Positions 8,069 through 14,203 of a stretch of 21,715 bases of DNA are shown here, in pieces. The DNA lies in contig JAEYSJ010000128.1 of NCBI GenBank assembly GCA_023434855.1, positions 1 to 21,715 on the forward strand. The letters are read 5' to 3'. Both the position numbers and the translations under genes were made by a program. The stretch is from Bacillota bacterium. GTDB taxonomy: Bacteria; Bacillota_C; Negativicutes; JAEYSJ01. The first letter of the stretch is position 1. Every line of letters begins with the position of its first letter. The notes beneath the pieces were generated by a model. The model saw nothing but the letters and a program-made list of their open reading frames with translations. It searched no databases and had not been told where the DNA came from.

Positions 8069-8117
8069 AAAGGGGCTTATGAACTGTTAAAGTTCGTAAG
8101 CCCCTTTCTGTTTTTTG
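8069..8117 (+). terminator. Intrinsic terminator or attenuator 2
   Basis: AAAGGGGCTTATGAAC (8069-8084) pairs with GTTCGTAAGCCCCTTT (8092-8107) across a 7-nt loop with one wobble. A T-rich tract (CTGTTTTTTG) follows. This is a strong rho-independent terminator only about 40 nt before the start of the second AnfO-type gene, so that gene must be transcribed by read-through, or antitermination, or from a start site hidden after the hairpin. The left arm is nearly identical to that of the hairpin at 7942. Confidence 0.85.
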
Positions 8118-8155
8118 TTGCCTAAACAAAGTCTTTCATGCTAGGAGGGAATATA

Positions 8156-8788
8156 TTGGCCAAGGATATTGCCGTATTTGTTAGTGATGATGGAACAACG
8201 TCTTCTTTGTACAAGCCAGGAAAGATTATTGTCTATCATAAAAATGAGGAGACATGGCAGCCAGCCAGAGAAAAAGCATTTGTAATTAATAAACAATCAG
8301 GATTGCGTGAGATGCGCAGGCAAATGGAGGATGCGCTAAATTTTTTGGCAGACTGCAAAGTATTTGTTGCTCTGTCAGTGGCAGGTGTGCCATATTTGGA
8401 ATTAGAAAAAGTCCATGCAAGTATTTGGCAACTTGTGGGTAAACCGGAAGAATTCTTGGATTATATCTTGGAAAAAGAAGAAGAAACCACTATAGATATT
8501 GAAACTGCGCCAAGCAGCCAATCAATACCTGTTCCCCGGGAAAAAGGCAACGGATGTTACCAAATGTCAATTAAAGATAATCAGGATAAGAATAACAGTA
8601 CTATTTTCAAACAGGCTTTGCTGCCATTTATTCGCAAAGGTAAATTTTACGAACTGGAAGTGAAATGCGACCATATTCCTGCCTGGCTGGAAAAAGAATT
8701 GATCGGCGGTAATCTGGCCGGTAAAACGGAGAAGATTGGCAACAATGAATTTAAGCTGGTAATTAGCAAAAAATATTATGAAAGGTAA
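8156..8788 (+). CDS. AnfO-family nitrogenase accessory protein, copy 2
   Basis: 210 aa paralogue of the protein at 5127-5765, same two-part layout: an opening domain (AKDIAVFVSDDGTT, GKIIVYHKNEETW, LADCKVFVALSVAGVPYLELEKVHASIW, FLDYILEKEEE), a linker, and a second domain (NGCYQMSIKDNQDKN, CDHIPAWLEKEL). I chose the TTG at 8156 because GGAGGG at 8144-8149 lies 6 nt upstream and the resulting start aligns with MGRDIAV of the paralogue; the ATG at 8138 lies before the ribosome site. AnfO proteins are associated with Fe-only nitrogenase, function unclear. It stands apart from the main cluster behind two terminator-like hairpins, so it may be regulated separately. Divergence between the copies suggests an old duplication or separate acquisition. 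Confidence 0.74.
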   Translation: MAKDIAVFVSDDGTTSSLYKPGKIIVYHKNEETWQPAREKAFVINKQSGLREMRRQMEDALNFLADCKVFVALSVAGVPYLELEKVHASIWQLVGKPEEFLDYILEKEEETTIDIETAPSSQSIPVPREKGNGCYQMSIKDNQDKNNSTIFKQALLPFIRKGKFYELEVKCDHIPAWLEKELIGGNLAGKTEKIGNNEFKLVISKKYYER

Positions 8789-8835
8789 AGCTGTATGAAT
8801 AAGCTGTTGAACTGTATCCTTTTTTGGAACGGATT

Positions 8836-9008
8836 AACCGCCAAGAGCGCCAAGGTCGCCAAGGAAGGCACTTAAGAAAACATTGTAATGTTATAATGGT
8901 CGATTACCCTGGCGTTGGCGCTATTAGCGATAGATTACTTTGAAAGTAAGAATAATACAAATGATAACAACAAAAAAACCCTTGGCGTCCTTGGCGTTCT
9001 TGGCAGTT
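8836..9008. repeat. Inverted-repeat element with GCCAAG-rich ends
   Basis: The left end (8836-8864) is built of three units like CGCCAAG, and the right end (about 8979-9008) is its reverse complement (CTTGGCGTCCTTGGCG...) with about three mismatches in 28. The 115 nt between are AT-rich with no credible gene. Repeats of the CCTTGGCG type occur dispersed in many bacterial genomes. It fills most of the 288-nt gap between the second AnfO-type gene and the convergent gene at 9077. Confidence 0.65.
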
Positions 9009-9076
9009 AGACATTTATTAAACAATGTAGCTAATTGTCAAGTGCTATCAAAGATGCTGGCGGTTTTTTTTATTTC

Positions 9077-9613
9077 TTATGGTTTGCAGATAACCTCACT
9101 GATAGATGTGCTGAAGATGTTGCTGGCATGTGCCGGGCGGATAACTACCGCAGTGTCGGCACCTTCAGCTGTTCCGCCAATGGCGATAATGTCCTGTCCA
9201 TAAGGAATCAATCCTGCATCAAGAGCCATTACGGCAATTTCAACACATACTTTTACACCTTGTCCGAACATACGCAGCGTGTGGGCAATGATTTCTACAG
9301 GATAAGCACCATTAAACTTACGGCTGATGCCCCGTTCAGCTCCTGAAAGAACATGGGTGGTAGTCAAAACATGAATTCCCTGATCTGTCAGGGATTTGCG
9401 GGTTTCAGGAGTCATTTCATTAGTGCCTGGTCCGGAATAACCGTTTGCATGGGTTACGCATACAGCGTTCTCAATTTTACCTGCCAGTAGAGCGGCAGTA
9501 GCACCAGTGCAGGAGGCCACAACAATGTGATTGATCCCGTATTCTTTGGCTTTGGCAAGTGACAGTTCCACCGTCTGTCTGGTATGTGCTTTTCCGGAAG
9601 ATTTCCAATACAT
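9077..9613 (-). CDS. Stand-alone pyruvate kinase C-terminal-domain protein
   Basis: 178 aa protein made up only of the alpha/beta fold that forms the C-terminal (allosteric) domain of some pyruvate kinases. Seen: HTRQTVELSLAKAKEYGINHIVVASCTGATAALLAG, then THANGYSGPGTNEMTPETRKSL, and a C-terminal IAIGGTAEGADTAVVIRPAHASN. No pyruvate kinase barrel or B-domain is present, so catalytic activity of that kind is not expected. Such stand-alone proteins occur in anaerobes and methanogens; their function is not established, and ligand sensing is one possibility. GAGGTGAT lies upstream of the start on this strand. It is convergent with the second AnfO-type gene and divergent from the aminotransferase gene. 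Confidence 0.75.
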   Translation of the reverse strand: MYWKSSGKAHTRQTVELSLAKAKEYGINHIVVASCTGATAALLAGKIENAVCVTHANGYSGPGTNEMTPETRKSLTDQGIHVLTTTHVLSGAERGISRKFNGAYPVEIIAHTLRMFGQGVKVCVEIAVMALDAGLIPYGQDIIAIGGTAEGADTAVVIRPAHASNIFSTSISEVICKP

Positions 9614-9762
9614 TAGATCACCTCATTCAACATTTTACATTTATATTAATTGAATTTACATTGCGAGTTTTCCTGCTTATAGGATGAAATATGCAGGAAT
9701 AACAGATGTCAGGACGAAAATATTTTATATGGTTTAGCAAATACTTGCAGGAGGTCTTAAGG

Positions 9763-10620
9763 ATGCATCCACTTGGTTTAGTTGATGGAAAATTTGTTGA
9801 TTTGCAAGAAAATGTTGTACAAATGGAAGACCGTGGATATCAGTTTGGCGATGGCGTATATGAAGTGACTAAAGTATATAACGGTCAATGTTTTGCTTTA
9901 AAAGCTCATATGGATAGATTATATCGTTCTTTACGCGAAGTGAGGATTCCGGCAACATATACAGTGGATGAATTGGTCCGTTTTCATAAGATGTTGATTA
10001 AAGAAAGCGACATTAGTGATGGGGGAATATATTTGCAGATTACGCGGGGTGTTGCCCCGCGAGCTCATAATTTTCCGGAAAATGTGGTACCACGCCTTAC
10101 CATGTCTATTCGTCCTTCCGGAACAAATAATGCAACCTTATGGCAGACAGGCGCTAAGATTATTTCCTTACCAGATGAACGCTGGCTGCGTTGTGACATA
10201 AAATCCCTTAATTTATTGGGGAACATTTTAGGTAAACAGCGCGCCCAAGAAACAGGCTGTTATGAAGCAGTATTGGTACGTGATGGTTTAGTTACCGAAG
10301 GTACCAGCAGTAACTTTTTCGTAGTCAAAAACGGCGTTCTATGGACTCATCCGGCAACTAATTTAATATTAAAAGGAATTACCAGGACAATTATTATCGA
10401 CAAGCTGGCACAGTCTTTGGACTTGCCAATTGTCGAAAAAGCTTTTGATGTAACATTTATGAAGAATGCCGATGAAGCCTTTTTATCAGGAACGACTACC
10501 GAGATTATGCCAATAACAATCATTGACAGTCGGCCGGTAAGCAACGGCATTGTTGGCGAGTTTACCCGTCGGGTACAGACCGCGTATACTGCTTTGATTG
10601 ATCAGGAGTGCGGTCGATAA
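9763..10620 (+). CDS. dat: D-amino-acid aminotransferase
   Basis: 285 aa class IV PLP aminotransferase, interconverting D-alanine and 2-oxoglutarate with pyruvate and D-glutamate for the cell wall. MEDRGYQFGDGVYEV near the N-terminus and RWLRCDIKSLNLLGN, with the Schiff-base lysine K147, are close to Bacillus D-amino-acid transaminase. R100 and H102 in RGVAPRAHNFP match the carboxylate-binding Arg/His pair of that enzyme and argue for the D-specific type rather than branched-chain aminotransferase (IlvE). EGTSSNFF binds the PLP phosphate side. ATG 9763 follows AGGAGG at 9749-9754 by 8 nt; an earlier in-frame start at 9706 lacks a site and would add a poorly conserved extension. The MFS gene follows after 72 nt. 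Confidence 0.88.
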   Translation: MHPLGLVDGKFVDLQENVVQMEDRGYQFGDGVYEVTKVYNGQCFALKAHMDRLYRSLREVRIPATYTVDELVRFHKMLIKESDISDGGIYLQITRGVAPRAHNFPENVVPRLTMSIRPSGTNNATLWQTGAKIISLPDERWLRCDIKSLNLLGNILGKQRAQETGCYEAVLVRDGLVTEGTSSNFFVVKNGVLWTHPATNLILKGITRTIIIDKLAQSLDLPIVEKAFDVTFMKNADEAFLSGTTTEIMPITIIDSRPVSNGIVGEFTRRVQTAYTALIDQECGR

Positions 10621-10692
10621 ACCAAAAGGAAAATGGGCACATTAATAGAGTGTGTTTCAAATTGTGCAGCCTGTTTTCGGAGGATAGAGTAT

Positions 10693-12120
10693 ATGCAGCA
10701 TAAATTAAAGAATTTGCCATATTATCCTTGGTTGGTATTTTGCGTGACAGCAACAGGGACGTTTATGGCTACACTTGATTCCAGTATTGTTAATGTGGCT
10801 TTGCCGGTAGTTGCCAATAATTTAGGAGCAGATTTGCCGCTTGTGCAATGGGTAGTATCTGCTTATCTTTTAACAATCTCCAGTTTACTTCCTTTATTTG
10901 GGCGGTCAGGCGATATGTTTGGCCGCAAGTTGGTATACAATACCGGTTTCCTTGTTTTTACGGTTGGATCAGTGTTATGCGGATTGTCATCCAACATTTG
11001 GCTGCTCGTAGGTGCAAGGATTTTTCAGGCGCTAGGAGCCGCTATGCTAATGGCCAATTCACCGGCAATAGTATCAGTCGCCTTTCCGGGCAAGGAACGG
11101 GGCCGGGCGTTGGGATTAATAGGTACTGTGGTAGCTTTAGGGTCAATGACCGGTCCGGGCTTAGGCGGATTGTTAGTTGGTGTATTTGGCTGGCAGGCAA
11201 TTTTTTATGTGAATATTCCAATAGGCATTGTTGCTTATATGCTGGGGCAATTAATTTTGCCAAAAGAAAAGCCTAATCAACAAGAAACATTTGATTTTGG
11301 GGGAGCCACCTTATTTTCCATAAGTATGCTTAGCTTATTGCTGGTTGTTAGTCATGGTCAGGAGTGGGGATGGGAATCTAAGACTGTAATCGCCGGTGGG
11401 GCAACGGGTTTGGCGGCATTAGTTGCTTTTGTAAGATATGAGACTACTGTTAAACAACCTATGATTGATTTGACATTATTTAGAAACTGGCCGCTTTTGG
11501 CAGGAAATTTATCAGGGTTACTTACTTTCATGGCGCTGTTTTCCAACATTATTCTCTTGCCTTTTTATCTGCATTCCGTATTGGCTTTAACTCCGACCCA
11601 GATTGGCCTGTTAATTACTCCTTTCCCGCTGATTATGGCGGTAGTGGCTCCAGTAAGCGGGTATTTATCTGAACGAACCAGTCCGGTAGTACTGACGACA
11701 GGAGGTCTGGGAATTATGGCAGGCGGGTTATTATATTTGGCAAACCTTGGCGAACAGGTTGGCTTGTGGCAGGTCGCTCTGGGACAGGCAATCATGGGAT
11801 TGGGCAATGGCATGTTTCAGTCGCCTAATAACAACAGTATTTTAAGTTCCGTTCACCCAACAAAGCTGGGGCTGGTAAGTGGTATTAATGCCTTAGTACG
11901 CAATGTTGGCATGGTTACAGGGATTGCCGTCGCAGTATCTGTTTTTGAAAACCGGCTGTACAATGCATTAATTGGTATCACGGCCCCTACTGCCGGCCAA
12001 CAAACCGCCGCCTTTTTGACTGCCTATCATTCTGCTTTAGTAGTTGGCGCCTGTTTTGCCTTTATTGGTGCCATTATTTCACTAAATCGTAAAGGGCATG
12101 CAAAATTGCAAAACGGGTAA
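10693..12120 (+). CDS. DHA2-family MFS efflux transporter (EmrB/QacA type, 14 TM)
   Basis: 475 aa integral membrane protein of the drug:H+ antiporter-2 family. Hydrophobic segments number about fourteen. TM1 carries LDSSIVNVALP, the family-typical motif D1, and the loop between TM2 and TM3 carries the motif-A sequence GRSGDMFGRK. An antiporter motif-C-like segment GSMTGPGLGGLLVG lies in TM5. Likely role: proton-driven export of a small organic compound; the substrate cannot be told. The ATG at 10693 has GGAGGAT at 10679-10685; the upstream in-frame start at 10633 would add 20 residues without a ribosome site. It is probably co-transcribed with dat. No accompanying EmrA-type or regulator gene is visible. 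Confidence 0.88.
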   Translation: MQHKLKNLPYYPWLVFCVTATGTFMATLDSSIVNVALPVVANNLGADLPLVQWVVSAYLLTISSLLPLFGRSGDMFGRKLVYNTGFLVFTVGSVLCGLSSNIWLLVGARIFQALGAAMLMANSPAIVSVAFPGKERGRALGLIGTVVALGSMTGPGLGGLLVGVFGWQAIFYVNIPIGIVAYMLGQLILPKEKPNQQETFDFGGATLFSISMLSLLLVVSHGQEWGWESKTVIAGGATGLAALVAFVRYETTVKQPMIDLTLFRNWPLLAGNLSGLLTFMALFSNIILLPFYLHSVLALTPTQIGLLITPFPLIMAVVAPVSGYLSERTSPVVLTTGGLGIMAGGLLYLANLGEQVGLWQVALGQAIMGLGNGMFQSPNNNSILSSVHPTKLGLVSGINALVRNVGMVTGIAVAVSVFENRLYNALIGITAPTAGQQTAAFLTAYHSALVVGACFAFIGAIISLNRKGHAKLQNG

Positions 12121-12132
12121 ATTATTATTAAT

Positions 12133-12147
12133 TGATAATAATTTTCC
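12133..12147 (+). promoter_or_regulatory. Fur-family operator-like box
   Basis: TGATAATAATTTTCC matches the 7-1-7 Fur pattern TGATAAT-N-ATTATCA at 12 of 14 positions and abuts the -35 of the selenoprotein promoter, where a repressor would block transcription. The region is AT-rich, so a chance match is possible. PerR or Zur boxes look similar. Confidence 0.45.
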
Positions 12148-12176
12148 TTGAATTGGTTACAAAAAAAGATTATAAT
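12148..12176 (+). promoter_or_regulatory. Sigma-70/A promoter of the HesB-like selenoprotein gene
   Basis: TTGAAT (12148-12153), a spacer of 17 nt, and a perfect TATAAT (12171-12176). The predicted start near 12183 leaves a leader of about 43 nt with AAAGGAGG at 12212-12219. This shows the interrupted gene downstream has its own intact expression signals. Confidence 0.72.
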
Positions 12177-12226
12177 AATAGTATAACCATGCTCTTAATG
12201 GCTGGATGGTAAAAGGAGGTAATTAT

Positions 12227-12553
12227 ATGAATTTTAAGATTACGTCTGAAGCCAGAAAATTTGTTATGGAAAAAGGCAACGAAATCACCGTCAGGATTGA
12301 GAAAAAAATTTCTTATGGCTGAGGCGGTCCAAAGGAGATATCCTACCCGTCCGTGCGACTGGGAGGGCCTAGAGAATTTGAAAGCGGTGAGTTTACTAAG
12401 AATAATGTTGACGGGATTGTTATTTACGAACATTCTACAATTAAGGATCTTGATAGCTCAATCCAATTAGGAATTGATATTAATAAAAATACGCTTACGA
12501 AAAGCTTAGGGATCTATGGTATGCCTGCCGAACAACCGGGCCGTTGCGGATAG
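12227..12553 (+). CDS. HesB/IscA-like selenoprotein with in-frame TGA (Sec32)
   Basis: The reading frame runs from ATG 12227 (AAAGGAGG 7 nt upstream) through an in-frame TGA at 12320-12322 to TAG at 12551-12553, 108 residues if TGA is decoded as selenocysteine. Before the TGA: MNFKITSEARKFVMEKGNEITVRI...SYG, the start of the HesB/IscA fold; after it: GGPKEISYPSVRLGGP and later IVIYEHSTIKDLDSS, ending GRCG. The TGA falls where HesB proteins have their first conserved cysteine. A family of HesB-like selenoproteins with Sec there is established (TIGR01911). The usual C-terminal CGCG is reduced to one cysteine (C107). A hairpin of SECIS geometry starts 20 nt after the TGA. Probable role: Fe-S or metal binding or transfer. 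It has its own promoter and terminator. The alternatives, a nonsense mutation or sequencing error, are less likely given intact frame and hairpin. Confidence 0.88.
12342..12367 (+). promoter_or_regulatory. Bacterial SECIS-like hairpin after the Sec TGA
   Basis: CCC (12346-12348) pairs with GGG (12361-12363), GTC (12349-12351) with GAC (12357-12359), leaving a single bulged T at 12360 and a 5-nt loop CGTGC with G in its second position. An A-A mismatch is flanked by a lower stem (CCT with GGG). The loop starts 30 nt after the TGA. Known bacterial SECIS hairpins have a bulged U, a G in the first two loop bases and about 16-37 nt spacing, so this fits. A smaller alternative hairpin (AGGA-GATA-TCCT, 12333-12344) is also possible. 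Confidence 0.75.
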
Positions 12554-12555
12554 AG

Positions 12556-12588
12556 AAAGAGGGAATCAGCAGATTCCCTCTTTTTTTT
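12556..12588 (+). terminator. Intrinsic terminator of the selenoprotein gene
   Basis: A 12-bp stem (12556-12567 with 12572-12583) around loop AGCA, ending in eight T. It starts just after the TAG stop. Because its left arm begins with AAA and its structure is symmetrical, it may also work for the minus-strand gene whose stop codon overlaps it at 12587. Confidence 0.9.
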
Positions 12589-12850
12589 ATTTTATTACTG
12601 TGCAGCCACTACAACCGGAATCAAGATTCTCCTCAAGGTACTCTTTTAGCTTGCTGTTGTTGAATAATATCATTTCAGCCAGAGCCATAGGCACAATATC
12701 ATTTAGCATAACATTTATAGCCTCTTGCATGGCCTGTTTGGGATCAGGCCGGTTTATACTGTCTTCCAGTTTAGCTTCAATCGCCTCCTTATTAGTCTCC
12801 AACCACTTGCGATAATGGCTTACTAATGTCGGTCCGTCAAAATACATCAT
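12587..12850 (-). CDS. Small hypothetical protein with C-terminal CxxC
   Basis: 87 aa protein that I do not recognise. It is mostly helical and charged (LVSHYRKWLETNKEAIEAKLEDSINRPDPKQAMQEAINVMLNDIVPMALAEMILFNNSKLKEY would be helices) with no membrane segment, and ends GCSGCTVIK, a CxxC that could bind metal or form a disulfide. AAGGTGAT lies upstream of the ATG; a second ATG directly follows the first. The start is only 3 nt after the stop of the VWA gene, so it is the last gene of the MoxR-VWA operon and probably works with those proteins. Its stop lies in the shared terminator of the selenoprotein gene. Confidence 0.72.
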   Translation of the reverse strand: MMYFDGPTLVSHYRKWLETNKEAIEAKLEDSINRPDPKQAMQEAINVMLNDIVPMALAEMILFNNSKLKEYLEENLDSGCSGCTVIK

Positions 12851-12853
12851 TAA

Positions 12854-14203
12854 TCACCTTCCTTGATCTAAGTTTCCTTTCAAAATACGGAGCAAATGCA
12901 CCAGGGAATAGCATTCAACCATTTGACATGATTTCTGAAACAAGGGAATTGCAGTATTTGTTTCCCAACGCTCTTGCGGTTGCGTATTCAACCAGAGAAT
13001 TTTTTTAACCTGCCGGGACACTAGCTTCAGTTGTTCGGCGGTTTCAAGCGGGGATAAGGTTTTTGCGTCACTGACAATCATTAATAAGGTTGATGAAGAT
13101 AATAGGTAGTTATACTCCTGTTTGAGAGTGTTTAAAGCTACGAACAGATTGGTACCTTGGCCCATTTGGGCAGAACTTGACAGTAAATTATCTGTTGCTT
13201 TATCAAAATCTTCCCCTTGATGAAAATAAGTGGTGGTTTTTTCCAGATCATTGGCAAAGATAAAACTTTCAATATGCTTTACTACCCGGGACAGACCAAA
13301 TAAAAATGGCAAGGTAAACCGGATATATTTGGCCATTGATGCCGAAACATCACACAAAATAACAATTCTTGGTTTATGAATTTTTTGTGTTTTATACTTC
13401 AATGAAAGCATAGTGCCGCCATAACGCATATTGCGGCGGATACTTTGTCTGAGGTCAATCAGTTTGCGTTTGGCAGTCTGGCGGTAACGGCGGGATATAT
13501 GAGTAGTCAGGCGGTGTGCCAGGCGTTTAACGAGGACAGTAACCTGGGGGATTTCATCCTCGGTGATATCTTGCATGTTCTTATAAAGCAAGGCACTTTT
13601 ATTGTCACCGCCTTGACCGGCGGCAGACTCTACAATCCTGTCGATTTCTGCCACTCCCGTCGATTGGCGGCGGGCGTTGGCCAGTTCTGCCAAATCTTCC
13701 GGAGACAATTGATTTTGCAAGTAGGTCAGAGAACTTTTAACAAGCTTTTCCACCATGGGCTGGAACTTTTCTTCAACTTTGTGACCAGTGGATGTTTTTT
13801 CTAAAAAATCCCGCAACCGCTGCTTATGTTCTTCCGGAAGCCGGGAGTATACGTTCTTTAAATCGTCGGGGAGATTAAGGGGCTTGCCTTTAAACACCAG
13901 TTCTTGCCCCGCCTGCTGAGTTTGCTGTGCCTGTTCCTGCCGTTTTTGCTCCCATGCAGACTGACTTTGTTCTTTTTGCTCAGGAGATACAAAAAATAGT
14001 TTAAAGGCCTCTTCAAACACTGGCTGGTCATCAGATGTTTTGACCAGGGTACTTTTTAAGGTAGTTTTAAATTCCTTATCATCCAACGGGTTAATGAGGG
14101 CAAGACCTTCCATAGCGTCAACCGCTTCCGCCGAGCTTACTCTAATACCTAGGGTGCGTAAAATCTGCAGAAAATTAGCCAGGTTTTCGGTTAGCGAGTT
14201 CAC
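12854..14203 (-). CDS. VWA domain protein, CoxE-like
   Basis: 449 aa cytosolic protein without signal peptide. The N-terminal part is helical (LTENLANFLQILRTLGIRVSSAEAVDAMEGL), then a Gln/Glu-rich stretch at about residues 91-118, then a von Willebrand A domain whose MIDAS motif DVSAS lies at about residues 284-288, with later GTNL and SDAKTLSPLETAEQL segments. The layout fits CoxE-type VWA proteins, which work with MoxR AAA+ ATPases as metal-dependent chaperones, for example in maturing metalloenzymes. I chose GTG 14203: it has AAAGGAG 7 nt upstream and overlaps the ATPase stop as GTGA, which implies coupled translation; the ATG nine codons further upstream lacks this. The target protein is unknown. 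Confidence 0.85.
   Translation of the reverse strand: MNSLTENLANFLQILRTLGIRVSSAEAVDAMEGLALINPLDDKEFKTTLKSTLVKTSDDQPVFEEAFKLFFVSPEQKEQSQSAWEQKRQEQAQQTQQAGQELVFKGKPLNLPDDLKNVYSRLPEEHKQRLRDFLEKTSTGHKVEEKFQPMVEKLVKSSLTYLQNQLSPEDLAELANARRQSTGVAEIDRIVESAAGQGGDNKSALLYKNMQDITEDEIPQVTVLVKRLAHRLTTHISRRYRQTAKRKLIDLRQSIRRNMRYGGTMLSLKYKTQKIHKPRIVILCDVSASMAKYIRFTLPFLFGLSRVVKHIESFIFANDLEKTTTYFHQGEDFDKATDNLLSSSAQMGQGTNLFVALNTLKQEYNYLLSSSTLLMIVSDAKTLSPLETAEQLKLVSRQVKKILWLNTQPQERWETNTAIPLFQKSCQMVECYSLVHLLRILKGNLDQGR

Noticed and set aside
1..8155. Sigma-54 (-24/-12) promoters and NifA sites for the nitrogenase genes
   Set aside because: I looked for TGGC-N-TTGC type sites in the intergenic gaps and saw none convincing. 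The main operon promoter probably lies left of the window.
8940..9203. Plus-strand open frame of 87 codons
   Set aside because: It starts in the right end of the inverted-repeat element, has no ribosome site and runs antisense to the well-supported gene at 9077-9613.
12353..12553. A separate 66-aa gene starting at GTG 12353
   Set aside because: It has no ribosome site of its own and is in the same frame as the 31 codons before the TGA. It is the 3' part of the selenoprotein gene, and its GTG lies in the loop of the SECIS-like hairpin.
12227..12553. HesB-like gene as a pseudogene with a nonsense mutation
   Set aside because: The frame and domain are otherwise intact, expression signals are good, the TGA is at the known Sec position of the family, and a fitting hairpin follows.
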